The notes under the pieces are model-generated. The model was not told where the DNA came from and ran no database searches. It saw only the letters and a program-made list of their open reading frames with translations. Positions 35,266 to 44,201 of a stretch of DNA of 64,000 nucleotides are shown piece by piece. Origin of the DNA: an uncultured Poribacteria bacterium (GTDB lineage Bacteria > Poribacteria > WGA-4E > WGA-3G); NCBI GenBank assembly GCA_951828385.1, contig OX639973.1:682001-746000 (forward strand), given 5' to 3'. Position numbers and translations under genes: made by a program. Each line of letters starts with the position of its first letter. Within the stretch, counting starts at the first letter, position 1.

Positions 35266-35471
35266 TCAGTGACCCCTCACTAAAGTAAGGGGCTTGTGCG
35301 AAGCCTATGCTAAAGGTTCACTCCACAAGTTAAACCGCTTTCTACACACAATATCGCGGTATCTTGGCGTGGCAGCCATCACAATGTTTCGGATGCTCCC
35401 AAAGTCTGATTCACTTTTGGATACTCTGATGTGGAAGGGGCAATACACACTCCATAGGAGACTTACAAACT
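35266..35471 (+). ncRNA. Probable omega RNA (HEARO-type) of the IsrB/IscB element
   Basis: IscB and IsrB guide RNAs are encoded directly upstream of the protein gene. Here 200 bp without an ORF begin GTGACCCCTC, then the hairpins CCCCT/AGGGG (35273-35292) and GGCTT-GTGCG-AAGCC (35291-35305), typical of the start of HEARO RNAs, and run without a break into the ATG at 35472. The guide would lie at the 5' side, across the element's left end near 35260. Confidence 0.65.
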
Positions 35472-36503
35472 ATGTTTGTTCCCGTCGTAGATAAGAACCA
35501 AAGACCACTTATGCCCACAAAGCCTTCACGGGCAAGGAAGTGGATAAGAGATAAGAAGGCAACACCGTTTTGGAAAAATGGCGTGTTTTGTGTGCGTTTA
35601 AATATAGACCCATCCGACAGGTATTTTCAAGAAGTTGTTGTCGGTGTTGACCCGGGTAGCAAGAAAGAAGGCTTTAGCGTTAAATCCGAAGCACACACCT
35701 ATTTGAATGTGCAGGCAGACGCTCATAGTGGCGTTGGTAAGAAAGTCGCCAAACGTCGTGAGTTGCGGAGAAGCCGGCGTTCCCGAAAGTGTCCGAACCG
35801 CAAGAATAGGACGAACCGTCTTGCGAACACAGAACGTGTCCCCGCAGGCACGCGTGCGAGGTGGGACTGGAAACTTCGGATACTCAATTGGCTGTCGAAA
35901 CTGTATCCCGTCACATACGTCTGTGTTGAAGATATTAAGGCACGCACCATAGAATGTGCCAAGAAATGGAATACCTCTTTTAGTCCACTTGAAGTCGGTA
36001 AGCAGTGGTTTTATACCGAAATCCGTAAACGCTGGCAGTTGCGAACCCTTCAAGGATGGCAGACCCAAGAGATACGCGATCGGTTAGGTCTCAAGAAATC
36101 CTCAAAGAAGTTCGCAGAAACCTTTGATGCTCATTGTGTAGATTCTTGGTGTCTGGCGTATCAGACGGTTGGGGGTTCGGGTGTCCCGGATAACATGGAC
36201 TTACTGTGTGTCTCACCGATACCGATAAAGCGGAGAGAGTTGCATAGGCAGCAGGAAGCGAAGGGGGGTAAACGCTCACGGGTGGGTGGCACTGTATTAG
36301 GTCCAGGTCTAATCAAAAACACATTGATTAGGCATGTCAAATACGGTTTAACCCGACTCGCTGGCGTTAACGCAAAGGGTTTGTTTTCAATATACAGCAT
36401 GGAAACCCACAAGCGATTAACCACAGGTGCGAAGCGGTCTGATTTCAGAGTGCTAACACGCCTCAATTTTTACTACAGGAGCGGGCATTCCTCCCCTGCC
36501 TAA
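35472..36503 (+). CDS. isrB: IsrB-type (HNH-less IscB-like) RNA-guided RuvC protein
   Basis: 343 residues in the order: PLMP motif (12-15, in QRPLMPTKPSRARKWIRD), RuvC-I with D60 (VVGVDPGSKKEGFSV), arginine-rich bridge helix with the RRxRR signature (KRRELRRSRRSRK, 94-106), RuvC-II with E153 (VCVEDIKART), and RuvC-III with H221 and D224 (DAHCVDSWCLAY). No HNH domain lies between bridge helix and RuvC-III; total length and layout match IsrB, the nickase relative of IscB and Cas9 ancestors. The C-terminal basic tail (QQEAKGGKRSRVGGTVLGPG) matches the guide-RNA/target-binding region. The catalytic set is complete, so it may be active. No TnpA gene is nearby. Confidence 0.88.
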   Translation: MFVPVVDKNQRPLMPTKPSRARKWIRDKKATPFWKNGVFCVRLNIDPSDRYFQEVVVGVDPGSKKEGFSVKSEAHTYLNVQADAHSGVGKKVAKRRELRRSRRSRKCPNRKNRTNRLANTERVPAGTRARWDWKLRILNWLSKLYPVTYVCVEDIKARTIECAKKWNTSFSPLEVGKQWFYTEIRKRWQLRTLQGWQTQEIRDRLGLKKSSKKFAETFDAHCVDSWCLAYQTVGGSGVPDNMDLLCVSPIPIKRRELHRQQEAKGGKRSRVGGTVLGPGLIKNTLIRHVKYGLTRLAGVNAKGLFSIYSMETHKRLTTGAKRSDFRVLTRLNFYYRSGHSSPA

Positions 36504-36523
36504 AGACAGGGGTCTCCTGCCCG
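36482..36523. other. Right-end hairpin of the IsrB element
   Basis: Nested stems CGGGCA/TGCCCG (36482-36487, 36518-36523) and CCCCTG/CAGGGG, with CATTCCTCC and TCTCCTGCCC flanks that are standard at the right ends of IscB-carrying IS200/IS605-like elements. It overlaps the isrB stop and stops 8 bp before the next gene. Confidence 0.7.
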
Positions 36524-36531
36524 AAGATTAG

Positions 36532-38682
36532 ATGAAAAGAAGACATGTTACTATAATCCTTATCGCCTGTGTGCTGATGTTTTCGACGGTGGTAGTACTG
36601 ACTACTTGGACCCAGAGTAAGTTGTCAGCGGACGAAAAACGTTTCGATCTTGACCAGAACGATGAACTGAGTGAAGCTGAAAAGCAGCTGATGTTCAGAG
36701 TGATGAGGACTGAAGCGGCGAGGGGAAATAAGTTCAGTGCGCAAGAGATCCGTGAAATGCAAGGCGGGGAACGAGACAGATCACGTGGCAGAGGTGGATT
36801 CGGTAGAAGACGAGGTTCCAGAGAACCTTCAGGTCCACGTCTCGATCCAGAGCAGGTCGCATTTAAAGATGGTGCGGCGACTATTCCTGACCGCGAGACA
36901 TTTAAAAAATTGTCTTATCAAGGTACAGAAGTACGTATTGATACCCAATTGATCGGAATAGAATTTGTAAAATTTCAGATTGAAAACACGCATACACAGA
37001 ACCCACAGCTTTATTTCATGAATACGGAGACACATCGCTCTCATGGAAGTTTCATGGGTGCTGCAGGTTTGGGGCGTGGTCAAGGGCAGATGCGGGGTGT
37101 GCTGAGTTATCGTCCACTTTTCACATCGCCAAATGGTGAACCCGGGGTTTATACTTTTGAGTTTAACCCAAACGATGCCTTCCCGTTTGAAGAAATTAAG
37201 CTTGCACACAATCTACTTGTGTCGAAAATGCCTGTCCTGAAAAATCGGCTTGGCTATTGTCCGTTATGGGGAGCGATCGGTATTTATAATAGCGAAAAGG
37301 CACTCTATGACGCGGCAGAATTCCCCGTCTATTTTGAAGATGATCTTTATGCCAATATCGGATACCTTCCATTGAATCAGGCAGCATCATTCGGTCGTCT
37401 GCGTGTGCTGGAAACGGATGAGCGTCCTGCGGTTCGAGATATTGTTATCTGCAAAGTTTTGCCGAACGAGATGCCGCGGGTTGCCGGTGTTATCACTGGT
37501 GTTCGGCAAACGCCGCTTTCGCATGTTAACCTTCGTGCTATCCAAGATAAGGTTCCCAATGCTTTCATCGCTGAAGCATGGAAAAGCGAAAGGATCGCAC
37601 CGCTTATCGGCAAGTACGTCTATTATAAGGTGAACGCTGACGGTTTTGAGATTCGGGAGGCGACACTTAAAGAGGTGGAAACCCATTTTGCCGATGTGCG
37701 TCCGTCGAAGATGCAGGAACCTGAACGCGACCTCTCTGTTACGAAGATTCTGTCCGTTGACAATATTGGGTTTGCAGACTCGTCACGCTTCGGTGTAAAG
37801 ACGGCGAATGTGGCAACGCTGCGTACCCTCGGGTTCCCTGATGGCACTGTTCCAAACGGATTTGGAGTCCCGTTTCACTTTTACGACGCATTCATGAAAC
37901 ACAACGGCTTCTATGACAAAGTTGAGGCGATGCTCAAAGATCCGGAGTTTCTCAACGACCAGGACACGAAAGCAGCTGAGTTGAAAAAGTTTAGGGCAGA
38001 GATAAAGAACGGAGAAATGCCCGCATGGATGATGGACGCGCTTTCGGAATTACACAGTGCATTTCCCGAAGGTACATCTCTCCGGTGTCGCTCCAGCACG
38101 AATAACGAGGATCTGCCCGGTTTCAGCGGCGCAGGTTTATACGACTCTTATACGCATCACCCGAACGAAGGGCACTTATCAAAGTCAATTAAGCAGGTGT
38201 TTGCGAGCCTCTGGAATTTCCGGGCATTCGAGGCACGGGACTTCTATCGCATTAACCATTTTGTTGCTGCTATGGGGGTGCTTGTCCATCCCAATTTTGG
38301 AAATGAACAGGCGAACGGTGTCGCTGTCAGCGATGATGTCGTCTATCAAACGACAGGAAATTATTACCTCAACACCCAAGTTGGCGAGGACCTCGTCACG
38401 AACCCTGAAGAGCAATCTATTCCAGAAGAAATCTTGTTGGATTGGTGGGATAGTAACAATTACAGAGTGGTGACGACTTCCAATCGGACAACGGATGGCG
38501 GCCGGATCCTGACAGATGCCTATTTGCGTGAGCTCAACGGTTACCTCGGTATGATACACAACAAGTTCAGTCAACTCTACGGTCCCGTTGGCCGAACGAA
38601 GGATTTCGCTATGGAGATTGAATTCAAGATTAAAAGCGATGGTAAAATTTCAATCAAACAGGCAAGACCGTGGGGGCAGTGA
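36532..38682 (+). CDS. Exported PEP-synthase/PPDK-like protein with EF-hand
   Basis: A 716-residue protein with an N-terminal signal or anchor ([18 protein letters not shown]), then an EF-hand-like loop ([12 protein letters not shown]) and an arginine/glycine-rich linker (about 75-105). Around residue 330 the phosphohistidine-like motif [10 protein letters not shown] appears, and near 520 [20 protein letters not shown], the ATP-grasp motif of PEP synthase and pyruvate phosphate dikinase; the end reads [11 protein letters not shown] as in that family. The two domains are in the order His domain then ATP-grasp, opposite to PpsA. A cytosolic-type phosphotransfer fold with an export signal is unusual, since ATP is not expected in the periplasm. 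It begins 8 bp after the IsrB element. Confidence 0.7.
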   Translation: MKRRHVTIILIACVLMFSTVVVLTTWTQSKLSADEKRFDLDQNDELSEAEKQLMFRVMRTEAARGNKFSAQEIREMQGGERDRSRGRGGFGRRRGSREPSGPRLDPEQVAFKDGAATIPDRETFKKLSYQGTEVRIDTQLIGIEFVKFQIENTHTQNPQLYFMNTETHRSHGSFMGAAGLGRGQGQMRGVLSYRPLFTSPNGEPGVYTFEFNPNDAFPFEEIKLAHNLLVSKMPVLKNRLGYCPLWGAIGIYNSEKALYDAAEFPVYFEDDLYANIGYLPLNQAASFGRLRVLETDERPAVRDIVICKVLPNEMPRVAGVITGVRQTPLSHVNLRAIQDKVPNAFIAEAWKSERIAPLIGKYVYYKVNADGFEIREATLKEVETHFADVRPSKMQEPERDLSVTKILSVDNIGFADSSRFGVKTANVATLRTLGFPDGTVPNGFGVPFHFYDAFMKHNGFYDKVEAMLKDPEFLNDQDTKAAELKKFRAEIKNGEMPAWMMDALSELHSAFPEGTSLRCRSSTNNEDLPGFSGAGLYDSYTHHPNEGHLSKSIKQVFASLWNFRAFEARDFYRINHFVAAMGVLVHPNFGNEQANGVAVSDDVVYQTTGNYYLNTQVGEDLVTNPEEQSIPEEILLDWWDSNNYRVVTTSNRTTDGGRILTDAYLRELNGYLGMIHNKFSQLYGPVGRTKDFAMEIEFKIKSDGKISIKQARPWGQ

Positions 38683-38702
38683 GTTAGTTTCCGTAATTCT
38701 TG

Positions 38703-38728
38703 TAGGTGCGGTTCTCCAACCGCACCTA
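38703..38728. terminator. Perfect 11-bp hairpin between convergent genes
   Basis: TAGGTGCGGTT-CTCC-AACCGCACCTA lies between the convergent PEP-synthase-like and Kelch genes and could end both. The same AGGTGCGGTT word recurs near 46549-46585, so it is also a dispersed REP-like sequence. Confidence 0.55.
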
Positions 38729-38738
38729 TTATAAGGTT

Positions 38739-39764
38739 CTAATCCACTCGTTTTATTTTTCCCCAGAACGTGATCAATTTATCCAGGGCTGCTACGCTCA
38801 GACTCGGTGCGAATTCCTCAACGGTCGGCAGAATCGCGGGCCCCAAGCCTTCAGCCACCCCACCCACAGCATAGACTTTATCGTTCACAGTGCCAACGCC
38901 TAAGAAAACTCTCGCCGTTGGCATCTCTGGACTTTCCATCCATGTATCGGTGGCGGGTTCATATACTTCGACAGTTGCCAACCCGGGGCCTTGCACAACA
39001 GATGTCCCACCGATGGCGTAAATTCTTGAATCTACAACACCGACAGCCAAAGCGGTTCGAGGTGTCGCCATATCTGTTTTCTCCGTCCATGTATCTGAAC
39101 TTGGATCGTATTCTTCAACTGTTTCAAGAACAGGCCCTTGCACGGTGGGTGTTCCGCCAATGAGGTATATTTTTCGATTAATACTCGTAGCTGCCATTCC
39201 TGAACGGGGGGCTGGCATATCAGCTTTTTGGGTCCACGTGTCAGTTGCCGGATCATATTCTTCAACAGCCCCCAACACTGGACCGACATTTTGGGCGACA
39301 CCACCGATCGCGTATATTTTATCAGATACAACAGCCGCCGCAAAAAACGAGCGCGGTGTTGGCATATCTGCTTTCTGCGTCCATGTGTCAGTTGCGGGGT
39401 CATATTCTTCGACCGTTCCGAGTGCTGGGGATTGTCCGCTCCATCCGCCGATCGCGTAAATTTTTCCGCCGACGACACACGTTACAACCCCCGCGCGTGC
39501 TGCTGGTAGACTCGCCTTCTGGGTCCACTCGTCTTTATCCGGGTCGTAAGCGTCAACAAAGTCAACGGGTTCAGCAAGCATTCCCCCGATCGTGTAAAGC
39601 TGCCCCTCAACGGCAGTTGTAGAAAAAAAGAGCCTCGGAATCGGCATGTCCGATTTCTGTACCCAGTCTTCGGCACTGGCACCGGAGATTAAGATGAAGG
39701 TGAATAGCCAACCGGCATAAAAAAATAAAGGTTTGTTTGATTTTGTTGTAAATTCTTTTTTCAT
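38739..39764 (-). CDS. Secreted Kelch-repeat protein
   Basis: The start is the ATG at 39764, preceded by GAGG. There is a signal peptide (FFYAGWLFTFILISGASA) and about six Kelch repeats, each with the form YAIGG...VEEYDPATDTWTQKADMP, predicted to fold as a beta-propeller. Repeats 2 to 5 are nearly identical, indicating recent internal duplication. Kelch propellers bind proteins or sugars; some relatives are sialic acid mutarotases, but no catalytic residues can be claimed. The end LDKLITFWGKIKRVD resembles the tail helix of the two LamG proteins. Confidence 0.9.
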   Translation of the reverse strand: MKKEFTTKSNKPLFFYAGWLFTFILISGASAEDWVQKSDMPIPRLFFSTTAVEGQLYTIGGMLAEPVDFVDAYDPDKDEWTQKASLPAARAGVVTCVVGGKIYAIGGWSGQSPALGTVEEYDPATDTWTQKADMPTPRSFFAAAVVSDKIYAIGGVAQNVGPVLGAVEEYDPATDTWTQKADMPAPRSGMAATSINRKIYLIGGTPTVQGPVLETVEEYDPSSDTWTEKTDMATPRTALAVGVVDSRIYAIGGTSVVQGPGLATVEVYEPATDTWMESPEMPTARVFLGVGTVNDKVYAVGGVAEGLGPAILPTVEEFAPSLSVAALDKLITFWGKIKRVD

Positions 39765-39905
39765 TAAAATCCTCAAAAGTTACGAATTCCTGAATGGAAT
39801 TCCTTTAGTATAGTTGATTAGGTGCGATGTCCACTAAGCGCATTATCGTATGTGCGCCTATGGATACCGCGATTTATTGAAAACTTATCTGCCCAAGGAT
39901 AGCCT

Positions 39906-42152
39906 TTACGGATTCCACCAGTAGGTTATTTTTCCGACAACCGTCCAACCGAGCAGTTTGATACCGCCATCACGGGTGTCGTAATTTTGGTCAAAGACGA
40001 GGTAGAAATCGCTGCCTGGACGATAGATGTAATTCACCAAAAAGTTGGTGGCAAGCACATCCGTATCGGTGCTCCACTGCGTGAACAACTTCGTGAAAAG
40101 CGTTGTCGAGAAGGAATAACCGATCCGTCCACCGACAACGTTGGCATCGAATTCTGTCTCAGGGAACGTGATACGATTAAATTCGATGAACGGTTCTATG
40201 CTGAATTTCGCGCTCGGTCTGAAGGTTGCGTCTAACAGCAACCCGCGTCTACTCCCATGATAAAATTGTCCGAGTTCCAAGCGGACCTCCCCGAAAATCA
40301 TCCGACTGCTGCTGCTTTGAATGGATGCTTGAAATGAAGTAAAGTTATACGCATCGCTTGGAATTTCCTCACCTTCAAGTATGAATTCGTTTTGGAGATT
40401 TTCCATTGTATTCTTGAGTTGGAACCCGATACTATCCCCCGCTTCAAGTGAGAATTCCGTGTCAAAAGTTATATCTTGGGTTTCCAATTCGTTCTCTTGT
40501 GTCAGAACGAGGTCAATCTCCGGTCCGATCTGAATCTCGCGAATACCGAATTTTCGTGGCCAGGGTGTGTATTGTGCCAAACCTTGGAGTCGTCGGACAC
40601 CTTTCCGTAGAACGAACCCGACTTCTGGGTTGAAATCCTCACCGATGTCTGTGTATGAACCATCAAGTTGGAACAGGTTCGTTCGCCAATTTGTTCCGAA
40701 GTAGAAAGCGTTGCTATTTCCTGAAACATCTGCTTCAAAGGTACGGGACCAGAAACCTCTGACATCAATCTCTCGCGTCGGACGATATGAAAAGTCGAGT
40801 CCTGCTGTTCGATTGTAGGCATCGGCATCTTGTTTGTTGATAAAGATACCTCCGACGGTTGATCCGGCTAAGATATCTCGATTCACGCGCACTACAGAAT
40901 AATTCGTGCGGGGTTCCGTAAACATATCCTCTTCGGGTATCCCGGTCTCGTCATCCTCAAATTTGTTTGTCACCACATTGAGGATGCCTATCCCGTAGGG
41001 TCCGATTTTTCCGGTCATTTTGCCGCCGCCAAGAATTGGGATGGCGCGTCCTTCTGCCAATCCGATTTGACGACTATAAAATAGTAGTATCGGTGGCGGT
41101 CTGCCAGGCCCCGCACGTGGGATTCCAACATCAAAGATACTGGCACCCTCCAAAAAGAAGGGCCGCTGCTCTGGGAAAAATAGGCTGAAACGGGTCAGGT
41201 TTACCTGTTCTTGGTCTGCTTCAACCTGTGCGAAGTCGGTGTTAAAGGTTAAATCAGCGGTTAGATTCGGTGTTACGCCATATTTCAAGTCTAATCCGGC
41301 ATCAAAAACGTGTTCGGTGCCGTTCTCCGTTTCAGAGGTATAGCTTGCTCCCGGCAACATGTATGGTAGTAATTCAAGATTTCTTGAGGGTGATATTCCC
41401 TCTAAACCTTCAAGCGTTCCGAAGTATTCCGTGCGATATTTTCCAAGGGGTCCGTAAGTCTTCGGTGCAGCATGCCATGCTCCGATCTCATTTTTCCGTG
41501 CGATTTCTCGCCCGAAGTTTATTCCCCAATTCATCACGTCACTGCGCTCAAAGCGGAGTTGACTGAACGGAATCGCTATTTCTACTGTCCAGTTGTCTTC
41601 GTTGATTCTACAACGGCACTCCCAGACGATATCCCAACTTCCGTTGCGAGTGCCACCGCTGTTTGAGACTGCAGCATCTTCCATTCCACCCATCGCGGTG
41701 AAGCGGAAGAAAACGGCGTTTCGTCTGTCGTTGTAGGTATCCAATAGGAGGAATCCGTAGTCGTTAGACCGTAAACCGGTCGAGTCGCGACGCATATCGT
41801 TGGCGACGATTTTATCCATTTCTGAATCGTAGAATATAAATCCGAAGTACAGTTTCTTATCGTCATACATAATCCGCACTTCAGATTTTTCTGTTACAGG
41901 TTCACCTTCATCCGGTTGAATTTGGTACAACTGACGGATCGGTTCTACGTTTTGCCAAATAGGTTCGTCAAGCACCCCATCAACCTTGATTTCCTCAGAA
42001 ATACGATGCGCTGACATACGTGGTAACGCTCGTTCTGTCTGTGCATCGACCCTGATAGGAATGGACAGCATGCTCACCCACAGTAGCGTTAAAATTCCGA
42101 CCTTTCGCCAACATTGTTGAAACTTAAAACCAATGGTAAAGTGTGACATCAT
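39906..42152 (-). CDS. DUF5916 outer-membrane protein with CBM9-like N-terminus
   Basis: The start is placed at the ATG at 42152, 9 nt after AAAAGGAGG; the frame opens at 42230. After a signal peptide (VGILTLLWVSMLSIPIRVDA) comes a carbohydrate-binding family 9-like sandwich (IKVDGVLDEPIWQNVEPI, VRIMYDDKKLYFGFIFYD) and then the long DUF5916 region, a predicted outer-membrane barrel (RPFFLEGASIFDVG, GGGKMTGKIGPYGIGILN). Such proteins occur widely in Bacteroidetes and related groups beside glycan or peptide degradation genes; the role is not established. Stop-to-start spacing puts it 75 bp after the O-methyltransferase gene on the same strand. Confidence 0.85.
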   Translation of the reverse strand: MMSHFTIGFKFQQCWRKVGILTLLWVSMLSIPIRVDAQTERALPRMSAHRISEEIKVDGVLDEPIWQNVEPIRQLYQIQPDEGEPVTEKSEVRIMYDDKKLYFGFIFYDSEMDKIVANDMRRDSTGLRSNDYGFLLLDTYNDRRNAVFFRFTAMGGMEDAAVSNSGGTRNGSWDIVWECRCRINEDNWTVEIAIPFSQLRFERSDVMNWGINFGREIARKNEIGAWHAAPKTYGPLGKYRTEYFGTLEGLEGISPSRNLELLPYMLPGASYTSETENGTEHVFDAGLDLKYGVTPNLTADLTFNTDFAQVEADQEQVNLTRFSLFFPEQRPFFLEGASIFDVGIPRAGPGRPPPILLFYSRQIGLAEGRAIPILGGGKMTGKIGPYGIGILNVVTNKFEDDETGIPEEDMFTEPRTNYSVVRVNRDILAGSTVGGIFINKQDADAYNRTAGLDFSYRPTREIDVRGFWSRTFEADVSGNSNAFYFGTNWRTNLFQLDGSYTDIGEDFNPEVGFVLRKGVRRLQGLAQYTPWPRKFGIREIQIGPEIDLVLTQENELETQDITFDTEFSLEAGDSIGFQLKNTMENLQNEFILEGEEIPSDAYNFTSFQASIQSSSSRMIFGEVRLELGQFYHGSRRGLLLDATFRPSAKFSIEPFIEFNRITFPETEFDANVVGGRIGYSFSTTLFTKLFTQWSTDTDVLATNFLVNYIYRPGSDFYLVFDQNYDTRDGGIKLLGWTVVGKITYWWNP

Positions 42153-42226
42153 AGATAAGTGCCTCCTTTTTAGCAGCTTCTGTGAAGCTGGACCATAAAC
42201 GCCGCCATCAATTCCTTCCTTGGACA

Positions 42227-42793
42227 TCATCGACGATAGATGCTGACTTCCATCCCGTCACGTCTTCCAGGGCGCCGCCGACTCTCAAACCAGTGTGTCT
42301 CGGATTCAAAGTTTGAACGGACGTGTTCGAGATAATCAGCCATCTGGTCTGCTCTGCCGACGTTGTCAGCGACAATTGTCGCTGGATCGGTTAACCGAGA
42401 TTCAATGGCTTGGAAACAGGCGAAATAGCCATCTTTGTTGTTGTCGAGAAACAGAAAATCGACAGGTTCTTGGATGGTTTTGAGTACTTCCGCCGCGTCC
42501 CCAATCCGGGAATTTACAAGGTCGGACACACCAGCCTCTTCAAAATGTGTACGTGCCCGCTGTGCGTTTGCAGGCTCAATTTCTACCGTTATCAAACGTC
42601 CCGCGCCTAAATTTTTCAGCACGCGTAATATCCACAATCCTGAATAGCCGATTGCGGTTCCGCATTCTACAATCAGAGACGGTTTTGCCTTTTCAACGCA
42701 ACTGGCGAGCAATTTCGCCTTGTCAGGTCCGAGCATCGGCACGCGTTCTTCACGGCACTGTTCTTCGACTTCTGCTAAAACCTTGTCAAACAT
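42227..42793 (-). CDS. SAM-dependent O-methyltransferase (catechol-OMT-like)
   Basis: 188 residues with a class I methyltransferase fold: motif I VECGTAIGYSGLW, RLITVEIEPANAQRARTHFE, DFLFLDNNKDGYFACF with the acidic loop, and TIVADNVGRADQMADYLEH. These match small cation-dependent O-methyltransferases related to catechol and caffeoyl-CoA methyltransferases. Its substrate is unknown. It is co-oriented with DUF3500 upstream (15 bp from that gene's stop) and the DUF5916 gene downstream. Confidence 0.88.
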   Translation of the reverse strand: MFDKVLAEVEEQCREERVPMLGPDKAKLLASCVEKAKPSLIVECGTAIGYSGLWILRVLKNLGAGRLITVEIEPANAQRARTHFEEAGVSDLVNSRIGDAAEVLKTIQEPVDFLFLDNNKDGYFACFQAIESRLTDPATIVADNVGRADQMADYLEHVRSNFESETHWFESRRRPGRRDGMEVSIYRR

Positions 42794-42808
42794 TATAGAT
42801 CTCCATTT

Positions 42809-43957
42809 TTATTCTTCATCATGATAATCAAACAATCCATCAATCACATTATGATGATCGGCGGAAGTGTAATGTTCCGGAAGGGGCTTGGGTACACGGT
42901 TCAAGGCGAAAATGCCGTAGTCGTTCCCATTGGGTGCGCGGGTAATCGTATGGATATGGTCTAAACCGCTCTCATTGTTAAATTCAATCCAAACGGCAGG
43001 ATTGAAAACACGATAGTAAATTGGATCATTGATGGTGGTGCCGCCGATCCAAACGAAATAGGTATCGTCGAGTCCGGCATCAATATCAGTCATCCAGATG
43101 TCGGCAAACTCGGTTTCAAGATTGTAGACGTAAGTCTTGATAAGATTCCGAAGGTGCTCTTTTTGGGACGCGTTCATCTCTGATGCCTTCAAGCCGCCCC
43201 CCACAAATTCGGAATAATCGTGATTCAGGAATGGATCGGTTGACCTGCCAGGACCGACTTGGAGTCGACGACGGCCGGTTTGAATTGCTTTCGTTCTCTG
43301 GTTCTCGTCGAGACTGTTGAGTAAAGCGAAGGCGTTTCCTCTTTCATTTTCGAGCACTTCGGTTCCGTTGACAGTTGCGAGTCGAGTGCCGATGAAGGCG
43401 GGGACAATAAAGACGGCATCGCCGTGTACCAAAAAATTGAGTGCCAAGTGATGGCCATCCAACTGGAAGCCCCATGAACCATCAGTCTCTGGGTTTCCAA
43501 ATAGAGCGATGTAATAAAGGTTTGATGCCCAGAAACTGGGGTTGATGTTGCTGATATGCGTTTCAGTTCCTTTTGTAATGAGAGAGACTTTGGTATAGCC
43601 ATCGTCACTCAAGAATACGTTCAAAACTTCATAGAAGCGCGTCAACTGATCTATGGATAACGCATCGAAGCGAATGCCACCGCGATCATCGTTCCGACCG
43701 GGTGGTGTATTCGTCCACGAATAAGATTCTTTGTGTCCGAGTGGGAAAGAAGCATCGGCAAGGAGTTCACTGCTCAACGATGCCCGGAAGTTTTTCATGG
43801 CAGACGTCAGAGCAACAATTGACGGTTTCGTAGAGATATCGGCGACACCTTTTGTTTTTTCTATTTCAACGGTCTGAGCATCGAAGATGGTGATTGTCAG
43901 TGCTATGATACATGCCATTAACATCACAATAAAAATGATTAAAATTTTACGTAACAT
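42809..43957 (-). CDS. DUF3500 family secreted protein
   Basis: The start is the ATG at 43957, giving a signal or anchor (MLRKILIIFIVMLMACIIALTITI) and 382 residues. The DUF3500 hallmark GFQLDGHHLALNFLVHGD is present, with FYEVLNVFLSDDGY, RGNAFALLNSLDENQR and a C-terminal FALNRVPKPLPEHYTSADHH. The histidines GHH and HH near the end suggest metal binding, but the biochemical role of the family is not known. It lies 15 bp upstream of the methyltransferase and is probably co-transcribed with it. Confidence 0.85.
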   Translation of the reverse strand: MLRKILIIFIVMLMACIIALTITIFDAQTVEIEKTKGVADISTKPSIVALTSAMKNFRASLSSELLADASFPLGHKESYSWTNTPPGRNDDRGGIRFDALSIDQLTRFYEVLNVFLSDDGYTKVSLITKGTETHISNINPSFWASNLYYIALFGNPETDGSWGFQLDGHHLALNFLVHGDAVFIVPAFIGTRLATVNGTEVLENERGNAFALLNSLDENQRTKAIQTGRRRLQVGPGRSTDPFLNHDYSEFVGGGLKASEMNASQKEHLRNLIKTYVYNLETEFADIWMTDIDAGLDDTYFVWIGGTTINDPIYYRVFNPAVWIEFNNESGLDHIHTITRAPNGNDYGIFALNRVPKPLPEHYTSADHHNVIDGLFDYHDEE

Positions 43958-44142
43958 GAAGTTATTCCCAATTTTGTTATACAGTCTGAATTTTAGGGTT
44001 GGTTCGTAGTAGTGCGATTTTGCGGCGCACTTGAAGAAATCCCCAGAAATACCCAAGCAAACCCCCCAGCAATACGCAGAAATACGCAAGCAAAAACACC
44101 CCAAATGCGACGGGCATTATCGCACGTCCCACGCTCAACAAC

Positions 44143-44158
44143 GGGCAATGAATTGCCC
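44143..44158. repeat. Short palindrome in the DUF3500 upstream gap
   Basis: GGGCAATGAATTGCCC, followed by TACTACGA. The 244-bp gap 43958-44201 otherwise holds a run of short direct repeats (AATACGCAGAAATACGCAAG and similar, 44070-44095) and no supportable gene. Confidence 0.4.
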
Positions 44159-44201
44159 TACTACGAACAGAGTGTATCTCTAATAAAACGTCCACCCTGA
44201 A

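Noticed and set aside
39032-39500. Overlapping ORFs in several frames opposite the Kelch gene
   Set aside because: They are frame shadows created by nearly identical Kelch repeats.
43977-44195. Small minus-strand ORF with a hydrophobic stretch
   Set aside because: It is composed largely of short direct repeats and a palindrome in an intergenic gap, with no ribosome-binding site.
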